From: Nectonema munidae
Lineage: Eukaryota; Nematomorpha; Nectonematoida; Nectonematidae
DNA length: 64,000 bases
Direction of reading: 5' to 3'
NCBI GenBank assembly: GCA_030549495.1
Contig: JAUIRK010000879.1
Coordinates: 682,001 to 746,000 of the forward strand
The first letter of the stretch is position 1; each line of letters opens with the position of its first letter. Made by a program: the position numbers and the translations under genes. The notes beneath the pieces were generated by a model. That model ran no database searches. It saw only the letters and a program-made list of their open reading frames with translations, and was not told where the DNA came from. This document shows positions 22,504-36,400 of this stretch, piece by piece.

Positions 22504-24210
22504 TAACACTTACTCACAAGTCTTGTTATCGGACTGTATTTATTTAAAAATAGTTAGGATTTTATATTTTTTTCCAATATTTCTGTGACAATTTAGTTTT
22601 TTGTATAAACTTTTTCTACAAAATTTTCAAAATTAGATAACATTAACACTTACCTTACTTTGATTGAATAAATAAATAGTATTCCTTATTCCGAATTTTC
22701 CAAAAAAAGAAGGAAGAGAAAATTGGAAAAAAAAGACAAAAGAAGGAATTTTTCAGTTTTAATTTGGCTTCTGTGAAAGCCCATGGCCAGATTAGGGCTA
22801 TGGTCGCCCTCAATTTTTCAGATAAATGATAATCCGAAAAAGAAAATATTCATGTAAAATGGCGATTAATTTGTCAATTCTCTCCCATCTTAGTAAATAT
22901 CATTCTCTTAAACTGATGAAAGGAATAAAAGCATTGCAAAATTTTGTTTGTGTCCAAGTCTGTGTGTGTGCTTCTATGAAGGCCCACCATAGCCGCCAAT
23001 TTTTCACATCAATAAAAGTGTATGAAAGAAAATAGACAAAACGTACATAATATACCACCAGCATATCGATCCCCTTAAAATGTATAGTAGCATTATATTT
23101 ATTTATCTCAATTTTATTCAACTCAATGTTTCTAAAGTTACGGTGCGGATTATCCACGAGTGTTTTATTAAAATTACGGTTATTTTGTCAATTTTTTCAA
23201 ATTTTAACACATCTCACCCTCTTCAAATAAAAGCATTTTAAAAGTAGAGTATGTAGAGGTTTTGGCATCCTGATCTTAATAATTTTTTAGTTTTAATCCC
23301 TCCTAAATTTTTACATGGCCGCGGGCTTGCGTGTGTGTTTGTTTTTTGTTATGTCTCAATTTTTTCTAGTTCAAAATATAAATTTGATTTAACTCCAATC
23401 ACTTTTGAATGAAGAAAAGGGTCATGATGGAAACATTTTTATTGAACCCTTTGTGAAGGCCGTAATTATCTTAGTATTGGAACTCATTTTAAAATTGAAT
23501 AGCAATTATCACATATCGTAATAGAGAAGTCATTTCTTCGTCAAACTTGTTGGACGCATTTTCCAACTTGGGGTTACAAGCAAGAAAAGTCATCAGAGAT
23601 GTTGGATTACAAATTTGTCAATATGGCTCAAACTTGTCTGTAAAGTCTCTTACTTCATTCGAAAGATGGTCACGTTCTTCTAAAAAGGCAAATTGAAGTA
23701 GAGTATCCTAACTTAATTTTTCATTATGATAAGTTGGTAAAACAAATGAAATCATTATAGTATTAAAAGGCAATTTGGCTTAAAAAATCGTTGGCTTCTT
23801 TTATTCAATTTGCTTTGCATGCTATTGAGCAGCTTGGAATCTTTTTGTCTGAAGATAGAAAATTCACTCTTGATCAACTTTCTTTTATAATTAAAGAAAT
23901 CGACGATGATTAATGTTTGGAATGTTTACCAAAGCTTCAAATTTATTTACCAAGAATTTTTACAAGTAAAGAAGCACCGAAAGTTTGTCCTGATGGCGTT
24001 GGAGAGGAATTTAAAATTTCCAAAAAAATTCAAAATCTTAAAAAAATTTCAAATTTCCTTGCATCTGCTCTAAATATATAAGATTCAAATGAAAAAGAAA
24101 GCAAACGATTAGTCTTGAAAATTTTTTCAAGATTTGATTTTTCTGAACTTCTAAAATTGTACAAAACAGGAAAAGTATTTTTTTTTAAGTTAGAATATTA
24201 AAACATTTAA
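22504..24210. other. 3' flank of the peroxidase gene; unrecognised coding-like stretch
   Basis: No gene is supported. On the plus strand, 23480-24170 gives moderately long open pieces (for example FIQFALHAIEQLGIFLSED and SNFLASALNI) broken by stops. They look like an old coding relic, but I cannot name its family. On the minus strand an AATAAA at 23947-23942 lies about 265 nt beyond the peroxidase stop and could be its polyadenylation signal. Confidence 0.35.
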
Positions 24211-24442
24211 TTAAAAAAATGATTTAACATCTTTCCAATGTGTCAAGTCTAATTTGGAAAGTTTTTTGCACGCAGTCCAATTCAATGGAGATGATGAAAT
24301 GGAATTCGGAAATAGAAAAGAGTTTTTAGGAAGGAGAGTTATGTTGTCACTATTCAAGCAAATAAGTGTGGAGAGAGAAACTTTCTTTATTTCTTCTATT
24401 TGTTTGAGTGTAAAAATTCCAGAAGGATTTTCATACCAAAAT
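24211..24442 (-). CDS. Peroxidasin-like exon 14: C-terminus of the peroxidase domain
   Basis: Acceptor TTTTTTCAG, then FWYENPSGIFTLKQIEEIKK, SLSTLICLNSDNITLLP and LDLTHWKDV to a TAA at 24211-24213. This continues 'DGDR' of exon 13 exactly as animal peroxidases do (RFWYEN..G.Ft..Ql..I...sL...iC.n.dni). The protein ends here without a VWC domain. A 68-codon plus-strand frame (24254-24460) on the opposite strand is meaningless. Confidence 0.9.
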
Positions 24443-27400
24443 CTGAAAAAAGATTTATAAAGAAGCTATATTGCAAACTTTGAAAAAATTATGTCTGTGC
24501 TAATCAGGTATAGTCAAATTTTGTTACCATTAGAGAAAGAGCAAATATTTAAACGATGGCTTTAAAACATAATGTAAATATTTTTGTACTATTTTTTCCC
24601 TAGTAATTCACACCTATCAATCATATTAATACAACGATATGATTGGTGAAAAATATACAAAGATTTTATATACATATTTTGGATGAATATTAATTATAAT
24701 AATATATCATATGAAAAATAGAGAAGGAAAAGTGTGCAAGAATTTGTTAAGCGAGCGAGTTCTTCTAGCTAAGCTTGTGAAACTGAACATCCATTTATAA
24801 AGTTGAAAATATAAAATCTAAAAAAGTCAACTATTTAAAACTTAAGCAAAAGTTAAATAAATGAATAAAAATTAAATTTTCTTTATTAATTTTAAAATTA
24901 AATATAAGCCAGCTAAGTAACCACCTACTTTTCAAAAAGCAATAGTAGATAAACTCCTCAGAGAGTACAAGATGTCTTTTATCAGTCTCCCATATAAATT
25001 TTCATCGTTAAATGTATGATAGCTTTGATTTATTATTTTCATAAAGCTTTTAATAAAATCACTCCCATTATTCTTTCTTTTGATGTAATATTAGAGTTAA
25101 AATTTTTAAAATTGGGCTTGTAATTACTTAATACTATTCTTAGCATTTTATTTTGTGGTTTTTAATTTTTATTATATTTATATGTTGCTGATTCACATAT
25201 GTATGTTGAAGAAAAACAGATGTTAAAAATAAAGCACATTTTTCGAGAAGTGGAAATTTTCCACAAAAAAGAAACCGAGAACTTGAGTCAAAAACTTTGC
25301 TTTCATTACTAAAGCGTTTGTGATTTTTAATACTTCAAGCTCAAAAGAACATTTCTTTAATTTGTATTATTTCAGATGAGTTTCAGGAAAGTGCAAAACT
25401 TTTTGCTCTAAAAGGAAAACTCATAATTTCTGCAAGTGGTTTCAGGTTTCGTTAACTACGAAATTGTTTGAACTGCTAATTGAGCTATTTTTGCAGCTCA
25501 TAACTGAATATACTGGCGTACTATTCGACATTTGAAATAACCTAATTTTTCGTGATTGCATTATACAAGTGATACAATTGTTGACATTTAATTTTTTTTA
25601 AAACTTATTATTTTTGTGCATATTAAAGTTTAGAAGAGAAGTATAGGAAGAAAAAGTTTTTTCTATTGAATCCATTACAAATTTTAGGATAAAGTTGACG
25701 AAAGTTGCTTCCATACCCAACATCCTGATTGAATAATTCTTCAAAAACTTTTTCCTTTACAGAAATGCGAAGATACATAAGATGGGAAAAAGTTTTGGGG
25801 TGAAAATTTTAAGGGTCGTATAATAGGCTAGATCAGGGTTTCTCAACGTAGGCCATATGGCCCCCTGAGGGTGCACAAAAAATTTTAAGGGAGCCACAGT
25901 AAAAAATAAGATTTTCATACAATACACCAGATCGTAGAGAAGTCACAAAAGAAGTTATAAGTTCGGATTGATATAAATGGATGCTTAAATTAAAAAGGTA
26001 AGTTGACGAAAAGACTCATTTTTATTTATAAAAATGACCATAGCTTTGTCAATTTTTCTATATTATATGCATATGATACAAAAACTATTTAAGCAACAAT
26101 ATCTTGAAACTTTATATAAAAATTATATTTTCATGAACTTTTTTATAGTTTTGTTTCCACATCTACTAGGCTTAGACTGTTATAATTAAGTAAAAAAGAC
26201 TCAATTGGAAAGCAACTTTAATTCTAAACTACTATGAAAAAAAGTTATGATTTAGAAGCACTATAATTTTTGAAGGAATTTTACAGATTTTGCTTTGATG
26301 TTATGATGTTTGAATGAATAACTTCATGAAAAAGTTACGACTTTTCGTTTTTGACCTCTAAAAAATAGAAAAATATATGAAAAACTTTATGAAGCCATAC
26401 AATAATATTGAGGCAAATAGGGAGCCATGGTAGAAAAAAGGTTGAGAACCCTTGGGCTAGATGATTATTTTAGTAAACCTACATTTTATCAATAAATATG
26501 CGGTTAATAGAACTAAACAAAAAATACAGACTCTTTTTTTAGATACACATTGTGATTCTTGATTAGAATTCATAATTAAGATTATAATTATTTCTTTCTT
26601 TCATGTTTTGTGAAAGTGAGTATCGATGGTGAATAAACTGTTTTACGTGTGCAATGGAATAAAACTTCGTGTGCTTTCTGTAATATAAAAACTGATGGAA
26701 AAATATAAGCAGAAGATTGATAATTCAAAAACTCGGGCATTATAAGTCAAGCACACCTCTTTCCAATTGCTAGAATAAATGATATGAAAGAAAGTTTGTT
26801 ACCTATCTCCATCTCGTGTGGCTGTAAACTGCTTAGCAAGCAAACATGCGAAGGTGGGACCAAGGAAACTTTGGGAAAGTTTTTCCTCGAGAACGCCACC
26901 CACGAATAAGTCAATGTCGTGAAAACTCGAGTACACACTTTGAAGAGCGTCCATCACCTTTCTCCCTTCTTGAGTGGGTGGGGATAAGTGCGAAAAGTTG
27001 GAAATGTTTTCACTTGCGTTGCAAAAGCTGCGCCAAGCCGAGTAAGCAGGTATTCCGTGATCCCTGCCTCTTTGGATGTTGATGGCAGCCAAGTCCAATG
27101 CCACGATTCTTGCTCTTTCAAAGAGGTGTTCGGTCAATTCGCTTGTGATGGAATTTGTGGAAGAGTTGACATTCGTAAGGCTGGACGCCATAAAGCCTCT
27201 TAGAACAGGATCGATCCCGCCTTGGTCAATGATTTTGGAAGTTGAGAAGAATGCTTGATGCAGGGGAATATTTCCAAATTCATGTTCTTGGTAGGAGGAA
27301 TTCAAGCGAATGATGAATGGACTCACTAAAGTATGACCGAATCGGAAAGCAGCAGCTGCAAAAACATTTGAAATGGTAGAATCAACGCTATCATCATATC

Positions 27401-30400
27401 CTTCGTATTTGGGAACGAGGTTTGATTGATGGGGACCGAATATGATAGGCAGCCAATCATCGTAAGTTATGTGTTGGATCAGAGCAATTACAATTTTGCG
27501 CGTTTCTTCAAACACTTTATCTTGAGACCAATTTGGATTGACTTCGGCCAAGTCTTCAGCCAAACGATTATGTTCCCTTGCAAAAATTGTGTGAAGAGAG
27601 AGCAAACCAAGTTGTTCATTAGCTCTGTAATCTCCAGCTAAGAAACAAGGCACCCTAAATAACAAAGTTGAGTAATATCAAATAAATCGATACATATTCC
27701 ATAATAGCTTACAAAACTTGTCTATGAAGATTACTTATTTAAAAAAAGATTACAAAGGAAAAAAGTTAACAAACCATGACATTTTTCTTTAAGCGCAGAT
27801 TTTTAAAACGAATCATCTGCTCAACTATTTCAATTAGTTTTAAATAGTATAAAAGAAGAAAGCATTTTATTGTATAGGACACTGGTGTTCGATTATAGGT
27901 ATTGATTTTAAAAGATTAATTCGCTGATTTTCTTTTTGGATAAATTTTCATACAACTTAGCAGCCAATTATTTCTTCGTGGAAAACTAAAACACATTGTG
28001 CCTGGAAGCGTTTAAAATTAACGCAATTCATTTATAGGAGTTTATATAAAACGTCTCAAAAAGGTTGGCACTTGTATAGTTATAACACATTTCAAATATA
28101 TTTTTTAGTTAATCCTTTGAAAACCATAATTTTAAGACTAATTCTCAACTTTCTCTTCAATGAAATTTTATATATTTATAGGACAGGATATTTATTTCTT
28201 GGTTCACCTGTCACTCTGGTCCTCAAAAAGTTAATATTCAGTTAGCCAATTATAAACTTCAATTGTTTTAAAAAGAAACTTGATTAATTACATAAAAGCA
28301 AGCACAAGCTCTATATTTAAATATCGCGGAAAGGTATGTCGTATTTAAACAAAACGATACCTTTTATCTCCTAATGCTTGATCACAGTCCATTTCTGCAT
28401 CCACATTGAAAGGGAGCAATTTTTTACCAGAAGGAGAAAACTTGGATTCCATGCTCATTCTAAGAAGGGCTCGGTTCTGTGGATCACGAAGAGAAGCTGC
28501 AAGTTCGTTAAAGGAGGCGTAAATGTGCGAAGCATCGATGAACGAAGTGACGCGGTTAATTTGTTGGCGTTCACGAAGTTTTTGAAGGAGAAATGAACTG
28601 ACTCCAGTTCCACAAGCTGACGCACTTCTCACGAATTCTATACAACTTTTTCAAAAGATGTCAATACATTGTGGAAACTGTTTTATGGAAAAATGGCGTC
28701 TATTTTTTTTTAGATTTTCCATTATATAAGACAAGGCCGTATTTAGACGTCTTTTCAACTTTTGCTTTTTCACTGCTTCAAATAATTTTTTTGCGGAAAA
28801 AATACAATTTATAAAATTTTAATATATTTCAAATTTTATTTTTTTTTTGGTGATTAAAAAATTATTATCTAGTGAAGGTCAGGGCTGGTTTCAAGCCGAT
28901 TTGACCGATGTTATCAAATTGGCCCCCGCGCCTGTGTGCCTTTTTCTGTATTATATGACGTACAAAATACTACTTAGAACGTAAAATGAAAAGTGATATA
29001 ATCTTTCTCATAATATTAATTCATTATGCATGATGAATTTTGTAAATTATCCTTATCTCACCTCTTTTAGAAAAAAGGGATTTTTTCACTTTTAAGGGGG
29101 GGGGGAAAAGGGGGGTTTTTTCTTCCTTTAAAAAAAAAATTTTTTTTAATACAAAAAAAAAAAAAAAAAAAAAATTTGTCTAAAATTTTAAAATGTTTTT
29201 AAAATCACATGGAAAAAAAATAATATTTACAGACAGCCAACCAAAATCTATAAATTTATGTTCTAAAATTTAGTTTTTTATTTCTTGAAGTCTTCGAAGG
29301 TTTTTAAAAGAAGTTTTTAAAAATTAATAAAATACATTTTTAGAATTATATCTCGAAAAATATTTAAAAATATTTTGAAAAATTTTGCTAATAAAAAAGC
29401 TAGAAGAATCTTTTTCTAAAAGAGAATGTAATTGCATAGTTTGTTTCTCTTAATATTAAAAGTAACTATAGTGCCTTGAAATATTTTTATGCCAGGCATT
29501 AAATGTCTTTTTTTGGTTTTTATGTGTTTTTTTATATTAAATATAAACGCTGATATTTACTATGTAGAGTCGGGGCCTATCAGATTTTTACTTGGGCCCC
29601 GCAATTCCTAGCACCGGCCCTGGTGAAGGAAAAAAAAATATATATATACCATAATTTTAGAATTATGTAAAAAAAGGGACACAAAATTCTAGTTCATGTC
29701 TGTTTAGGAATATAAAATAAAAAAATAAAAAGAAATCTAAAAAAAATAGAGATAGTTTCATTTCGAAAGTAAATATATCATTGATGGTGAAAACAAATAA
29801 TTGGAAGAAAGAATTTTAAGTTTTTACTTAAAAAAATTATACACGGAAAAAAGCCCACAACTAATTTAAATATAAACTCCTAGATCCAAACTTGGTATAA
29901 ATAATTGAATAACCCATCAAAGTATTTATTGTTTTTTGATTTTATTTTTATCATTATCAAGTTGACTCAAGTCAGTTCCTGCGCGAGAAAAAATTGGCTC
30001 ATATGGCTTACCAACAAAAATAGAAAGTTTCACTATGTTATATTGTTTCTTGCTTATTGTGTGGATAAAAATATAAGAAAATGATAATAAATCAGTGTGA
30101 AATGATGTCCATGTTTCAAGCATCTATTTTGAGTTTTCAATTAAAAAAATTAAAGATCACAAACTGAGTGATGATATATTTTAAAAATATCAACTAAAAG
30201 TAGTTTTATAGTTTGCGTTGTGTCTCATTTTATACAAAAATTCTTAAAAATGGAAAAAATCAATAAATAATAATTTTTTTCTAACAAAAAGTAATGTCAA
30301 ATAAAAATTGTCAAAAGGATTGAAAATTCTTGAATCAAAAAAGATTTTGAAGTTTATAAAAAAGATAGTTAAAAATTTTTAAGTATAAAATCTATACTAT

Positions 30401-33400
30401 CTACTGAGAATTGAAATTTCCAAATTCAATGGAGTCCGATTTTTTAACATTTGGTTTATCTTTATTTTCTGCGCCAGTTTTTACGTTAGATTTATCAAAT
30501 AATAATCTATAAATCAAAAGATGCCCCACTGACTTTTCTTGAATTCTTCAAGATACAAATCATTATTACAAAGTTACATATTGATTTCTTCAAATTTACT
30601 TGAAGTTCTTACCTAGATCGAAATGTATCCTACGACTTGATGTCTCAAATATTCTAACCTTTTTCAAGGTTACGTATATAAATATATATCATCAGTTTGG
30701 AGATCCATATTAGAAGAAGTAATAATATGACACACTTTGATATACAAAATTTTTTATAGGATACTTATCGAAATATATTTTATCTGGAATAAGAAGAAGA
30801 AGAAGAAGTATTAGATTAATAGATTTTCATCTTTACAAATAATGTGTAATCTCTTTTAGGTATTCTCTATCATCTAAGCTTTCGTAGTCACCCAAGTAAT
30901 TGTTTATTACTTAGTTATGCACTCCGTAATTCAATCAGGAAGTTATTTATACAGAAAATGTTCATTCAATCAAGTATTCATTGACGAAACATTTGAGTTT
31001 AGCCATCTTAGCACATCAGTCATCACCAGGGCGAGGAAAAATTGACCCAAAAAATTGACTTTTACTCAGAGAAAAAATTGACTTTATTGACTTTTTAAAG
31101 TTTCATTGAATTGAACAACTATGAATTCTTTAAAGAAAGTATTCAAAATAATAATAATGACATTTTCATATAATTAATGACATTTTCCGATTTAAAATTA
31201 GATCATTTTCTAGCAGTTTTTTCAGTTTAGAAAAAATCTTTCTACTTCTAAAGTTAAAACTTGACAATTTTGTAATTTGGGATAAGTACTGCGAGAGATT
31301 TGAGAGTTTTCCATATTCATGATTTTATTGATTTCATTTTATTTGAATCTATTTTCAAGATAACTTTTAACGCTACATTCGTCTTAAATGAAATAATGTT
31401 GAAACAAGTAAAGTAATTATACTCGTGTATCCTATCCAGAGATCTTGTACATTGTTATTCGACCCTAAAATGTTTCCTTTCAAAATATGATGATAGGGCA
31501 TATATAAAATAAACTACCTTTTGAAGGATACACTACATTTTAGTCTAACTATATTTTTGAAACTTTGACACTAACAAAATTTTTTTCGAATCCAGCAATT
31601 TTTTATTAAAAAAGTTTCTTTCAATTACAAAAGTGAAATAAAAAGTTAAGTAGCAAACTTGAGAAGAGAATTGTTCTTCCTACGCCAATCATTTTCTGGA
31701 ATGTGAATTGGGAAGCAAGCTCTCGTTTCTTCACAGTGTGAGCCACATGGTGAGCCGGAAGGAAAAGTGGCAGACGTGATTGAGGGTAATGTGAAGGTCA
31801 TGTCGTGGTCGATGAATTGTCCCCATTGCCACAGCATCATACTGGCGCCGTGGCTGCCCATATGAGTTGTTTCCATCTTTCCTTCCAGTGCTCGCTCACG
31901 TGATAAAAGCTTTGTTGAGAGTAAACGAGGATTCGGTCCTTCTATGATGAATAAATGGAAATAATCATAAAGAGATTGATTTGAGTTGTGATCTTTCATA
32001 TTGGGATCATAATCAAATTACGTTTCTTCTTCCTTCACCTTACCTCATTTCTTGTAGTTTCTTGTTCTCTGCGCTACTGTATCCAAATTAGGTTTCTTCA
32101 TGTTCCTTCCCGTTGCATTCAAATGTCAAGGTTATTGTTCTGTTCTTTTGACTGATTCTCTGTTTGTCTAACGTATATATATATATGTGTATTTACTTCT
32201 TTGAGTTTATTCCTATTGATGGTGTATTTTGTTGAATAAAAAGCCTTCTTAGCTTCTTTTCCTTCTTGTTTCTTTACCGTTTTACAACAATTAATCCTAG
32301 CAAGCTGGGGTGAGCCGGTTGACCAAAGATAACAATTAAACAAAGTGATTCATGTAATCTTCATTTTGCGTCGCGAACACAGCTTTTCTTTTTCATCGCC
32401 AAGTTTAACTTTTCACGGCGTCGTTAATATTTTCCACCCAGGTTAGTTTAGGTCTACCTTTCTCTTTCCTACTGAAACTTAATTCGCCACTATTTCTTCT
32501 GGAAACATCTCCAAAGTACAAACCATGTAGTAAGTTATTGAGATATTTGTTTAGTAGCTTATTGAATTTGCCATTTAGCTGGTTATTTAGTTAATAAACA
32601 CTGATTAAAAAGAATTTTTCATAAAACCTATGTTTAGGTGTACTTTTTTGACTCAGGGATTTTTTCCAAATAATTATCAAAATAAACTAATGTCCATCCA
32701 TGAAATACCTAACTACAACACGGCAACAAAATTTGATTATTTTAATCCTAGGACCAATTCTAAAAAATGCAGACAAGACTTGAGATTGAAAATTATAGAA
32801 ATGATCAAAAATAATGGATAATTTAATATCATTGAGCTAACAAATTTTTTTTCTTCTTTTTTTCTTTCTTCTTTACTGTTTAATCCTGGTTTCAAATACC
32901 CAAATGGTTTTTGCATGCGGTTCCATGATGAGAAAGTTTTTTACTTTAGCTGTTTTATTGTATAGATCCAGTAATAGTCTGTATGCATTCATTTACATCA
33001 AATGTATCTATCAGTTACCTCTCAAAATGTTAAATAGAACTGTTGTGATCAAGAACGAAGGAGAAGTATCTGATATAGTACGGTGTGAGCATAGCATATT
33101 TTCAGAAGAATTTTTCTGTTTTAGCCAGCTTGCAGTGTTGGATAAAATGAGGAGCAGCTACCATATGCGCCAGATAAAACTTTTGTGGCAATCATTCTAT
33201 TTTAAAATTTGGAAAATTACTTCTTTTTTTTTTAATTTTTTGAAACTTCAAGTGATAAACTTAAAAGTTTGCCTTGTTTTACAACAAATTCCAGTCCATT
33301 TTTGAACGTTTTTAAAAATAAAAATGATGCGAAATATAATTCGAAAAGTAAAAAAAAAATTTTGGCCTAAGTACATGAAATAAGACAGAAATTTACAATT

Positions 33401-36400
33401 TAATGGAATCCTTTTAAAATTTCCATAGAACTTAATCTAATTCCGTCACGCAAAATCCTAGCTGGACATTTCAATGCCGCATGGAGCTCAAAATGGTTGT
33501 ACATCTCTGCTGTAATTCTTCATATTGTCAATTAAAGTCATCCATGTCTACAGCACACTCCATTAATCTTCTTAAATCATGATGATATGAAATATATGTG
33601 ATGTTAATGTGAATGGATTCCGGTTTTATAAATTACTCTTCTTTCTTGAGTATATGGAATAATAATCAGGAAACTAAGGCGTTATTAGGAATCATACTTA
33701 CAGATAAGGATATAAAACCAATCAAGACTGTGCCAATCAAAGATCTCGTGGATCCATGCATTGCTCAATTGCATCCATTGCACATAGAGCTTGGACTGAT
33801 AAAACTGTTTGTCAAGAGAATACGAAAATAAATGCCAGAGCGTTAGAGCATATCGTATAAAAGTCCAAAAATCACTGAGACCAAGTTAAAAGAGGAGATC
33901 TTTGTTGGATGAAAAAACAGATAAAAAAAAGTGAAATTTTGAAGTGTTGTTAGATATAGATTTTTGATGATGTCATCATCCATTAAAAAATTGATGAAAA
34001 AATAAAATTTGCAAAATTTATTACGGTGATTTAGATGCATGACTACTTTCACCAAAGGACTGCCTTCTGCAGAATTATTATGAGTATATTCAAGAATATT
34101 TAAAAGTCTTTTTGAAGAGCTTATCAATTTTGAAATGTTCCTTAGAAATTGCTCCCCACGGACGCGCGACTCTCAGGTTATTTGAAAAGCGCTTGCTAAG
34201 GCATTGTCAATTTTTGGAGGTTATATAATATTCAATAATTATGATACAAACGAATCTTTACTTCTTGGAGCATCAATTCCATCGAAGTAGTGGGGTGGGA
34301 GAAGACGTTTGTAAGGAATGTTGGCAGCACCCATTAACTTGTGTTGTTTGTTGTTGCAGGAGCCATCGATGCTTCGATAGTCGATTCGCGATTGACAAGC
34401 CACTTGTGGGGAAGTCAATGAAGGCTTACAACCAGAAACATTGTACATCATTTGAACTTGAGATGAAGAAAGTTTGGCTTTAAGTGGTATAAAAAGTAAT
34501 CGAATCTAATGATGTATTGGAGAAGATAAATTTACTCAAAATTGTGCTATTCACTCTTTCTTCTGCATCCTTTCCAAGTTGAATACGTTTTTGGTTGTTA
34601 ATGAAATTTTTAATTGTTTGGTATGATCTTTCAAAAATCTCGGTGGATCTCGCCAAAGCAAAAGCATCTCCAGAGGGAAATCGAAAGTAAGTGAACAACG
34701 ATCTACAAACAATGTATGACAAAAGCACCTCAATCTAAACACATTTCGAAGTTTTCTTTTAAACTCCTTCAATTTTTTGACACTCAAACAAAATATTTCC
34801 TAGTTTGGTTATGTTCATGTTAGTGGCGTTAACTACTCTATGATCTAATTACAAAGTATAAAGCTTTTGAATCCTTGGAAGAGGGTGATAAAGAGAAAAA
34901 AATAATTTTTTATATCAACTGCTATTTTGTTTTTAAATATTTTTGATATTATATTTAGAATATATGATTTAATACTTTGTGTTTGAATTTTTTTTTGGTA
35001 TTTTCTAAAAATAGTAAAAAAAGTTTTTTTTAAAAAAATTAGCGAAGATGATCTTAACGTAGCGATAACTAAAATGGCCAACATTGTTCTAATTTAACGA
35101 TAAAAATAACGACGTATTTTTTGTTCCAAGTAATGCCAAATAAAACGGAGTTATTTTCATTATTAACAATCCCAACTCTAGCAAATGTCAATTTCATCTT
35201 TTTAAGAGCATGCTTTTGTTTAAGGCATAAAATTCAAAAGATATGTAACTTTCTGAAAAATCTTTAAAAGCTCTAAAAGAGATAAGAAGGTCTTACTTAA
35301 AATCCCTTTCAACACCATGCTTTTTTAAGTTGGTTAAAAGAGCGCCTATTTCATTATCTATCTCCGATTTCATTTGGATGAGGATGTTGGAAACATCTTT
35401 ATCGCTTATGCCCACTTGAAGAATATTCAGAGTGTAGAATCTTTGGAGTTGATTCATCGATTCACAGCTGTAGTTACCTGCATCCAACCTTTCAAAACTT
35501 TCTATCCAAAGAAAAGATGAACTGTAAAAAAAGGAAAGAATAAAAGCATAGCATTTTTCAAACTAATTTCCAAGGAGCCATTTTCATGAATGTTGAATTT
35601 GAAATTTGTGTCAAAAGTTAGGTCAACATTATTCAAACTCCAAATGACATTGTCGCTATCTTCTGAAACAGAACAGTCCAAAATAACGTCTTCACCAAAT
35701 TTAACTTCTTTAGAAGAAAATTCCTCTCCTAATCTCAGAGCCTCTAAAATAAATAGTAAGTATAGAATCTTAGAAATTTGTATACCTCCAATTTTCGTTA
35801 AATTATTTACTTTTTGGAAAATTAAAATATAATTCGAATATTTGGAGAAATTCCAAAATTATTTTAACAAAATTTCAACCTTTTTAAATTCCTTTAAATT
35901 AATTTTTTTTAATAAAAGTTAATTTTGTCTAATTAACTAATAAATTAAATAAACATTTTAACTTAGATAACTGACTCTTAAACAAAATGGCTAATTAAAT
36001 GACCAACAAAAATAAATATTTGATTTAATTTAATTACTATATTTTGCAAGTAGTAAATAAAAAAATTAACTTAACAAAGTGGAGGACTTTATTTATGATT
36101 TATGTGTATCACTTTGGTATCTAATTTTGGCGAATGAAAAATAGTAAGAGTTATTTTAAAGAAATTATTTATAGATATTAGTAAACACCAAATAATTTTT
36201 TATTAATAAACTTGAAAAAATATAAAATAAAAAAAACAGATAATCCCTGCTTTTATCATTTAATCTGCATCTTAATTTAATGAAAAAAAGTGTAGCAGTT
36301 GAAAAAATTCTTTTAGACTTAAGTGGTGTTGGAGGAAATTTTTTAAAAATATTCGAAACAAATTCTCAATAAAAATGATTTTTTCTCAGAAATGTCAAAT

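Noticed and set aside
24254-24460. 68-codon plus-strand open frame
   Set aside because: The opposite strand encodes the last peroxidase exon with splice acceptor, phase and family motifs; the plus-strand protein has none.
26846-27641. Several plus-strand open frames of 60-80 codons
   Set aside because: Antisense shadows of peroxidase exon 13, whose codon structure keeps the other strand open.
32904-33305. 133-codon plus-strand frame in a peroxidase intron
   Set aside because: Hydrophobic, Lys/Phe-rich, no motif, no supporting splice or repeat context; chance openness cannot be excluded.
35501-35525. Strong CAG acceptor at 35522 for peroxidase exon 8
   Set aside because: Using it breaks the phase with exon 7 or leads to a stop; the acceptor 20 nt further in keeps the Ig domain continuous.
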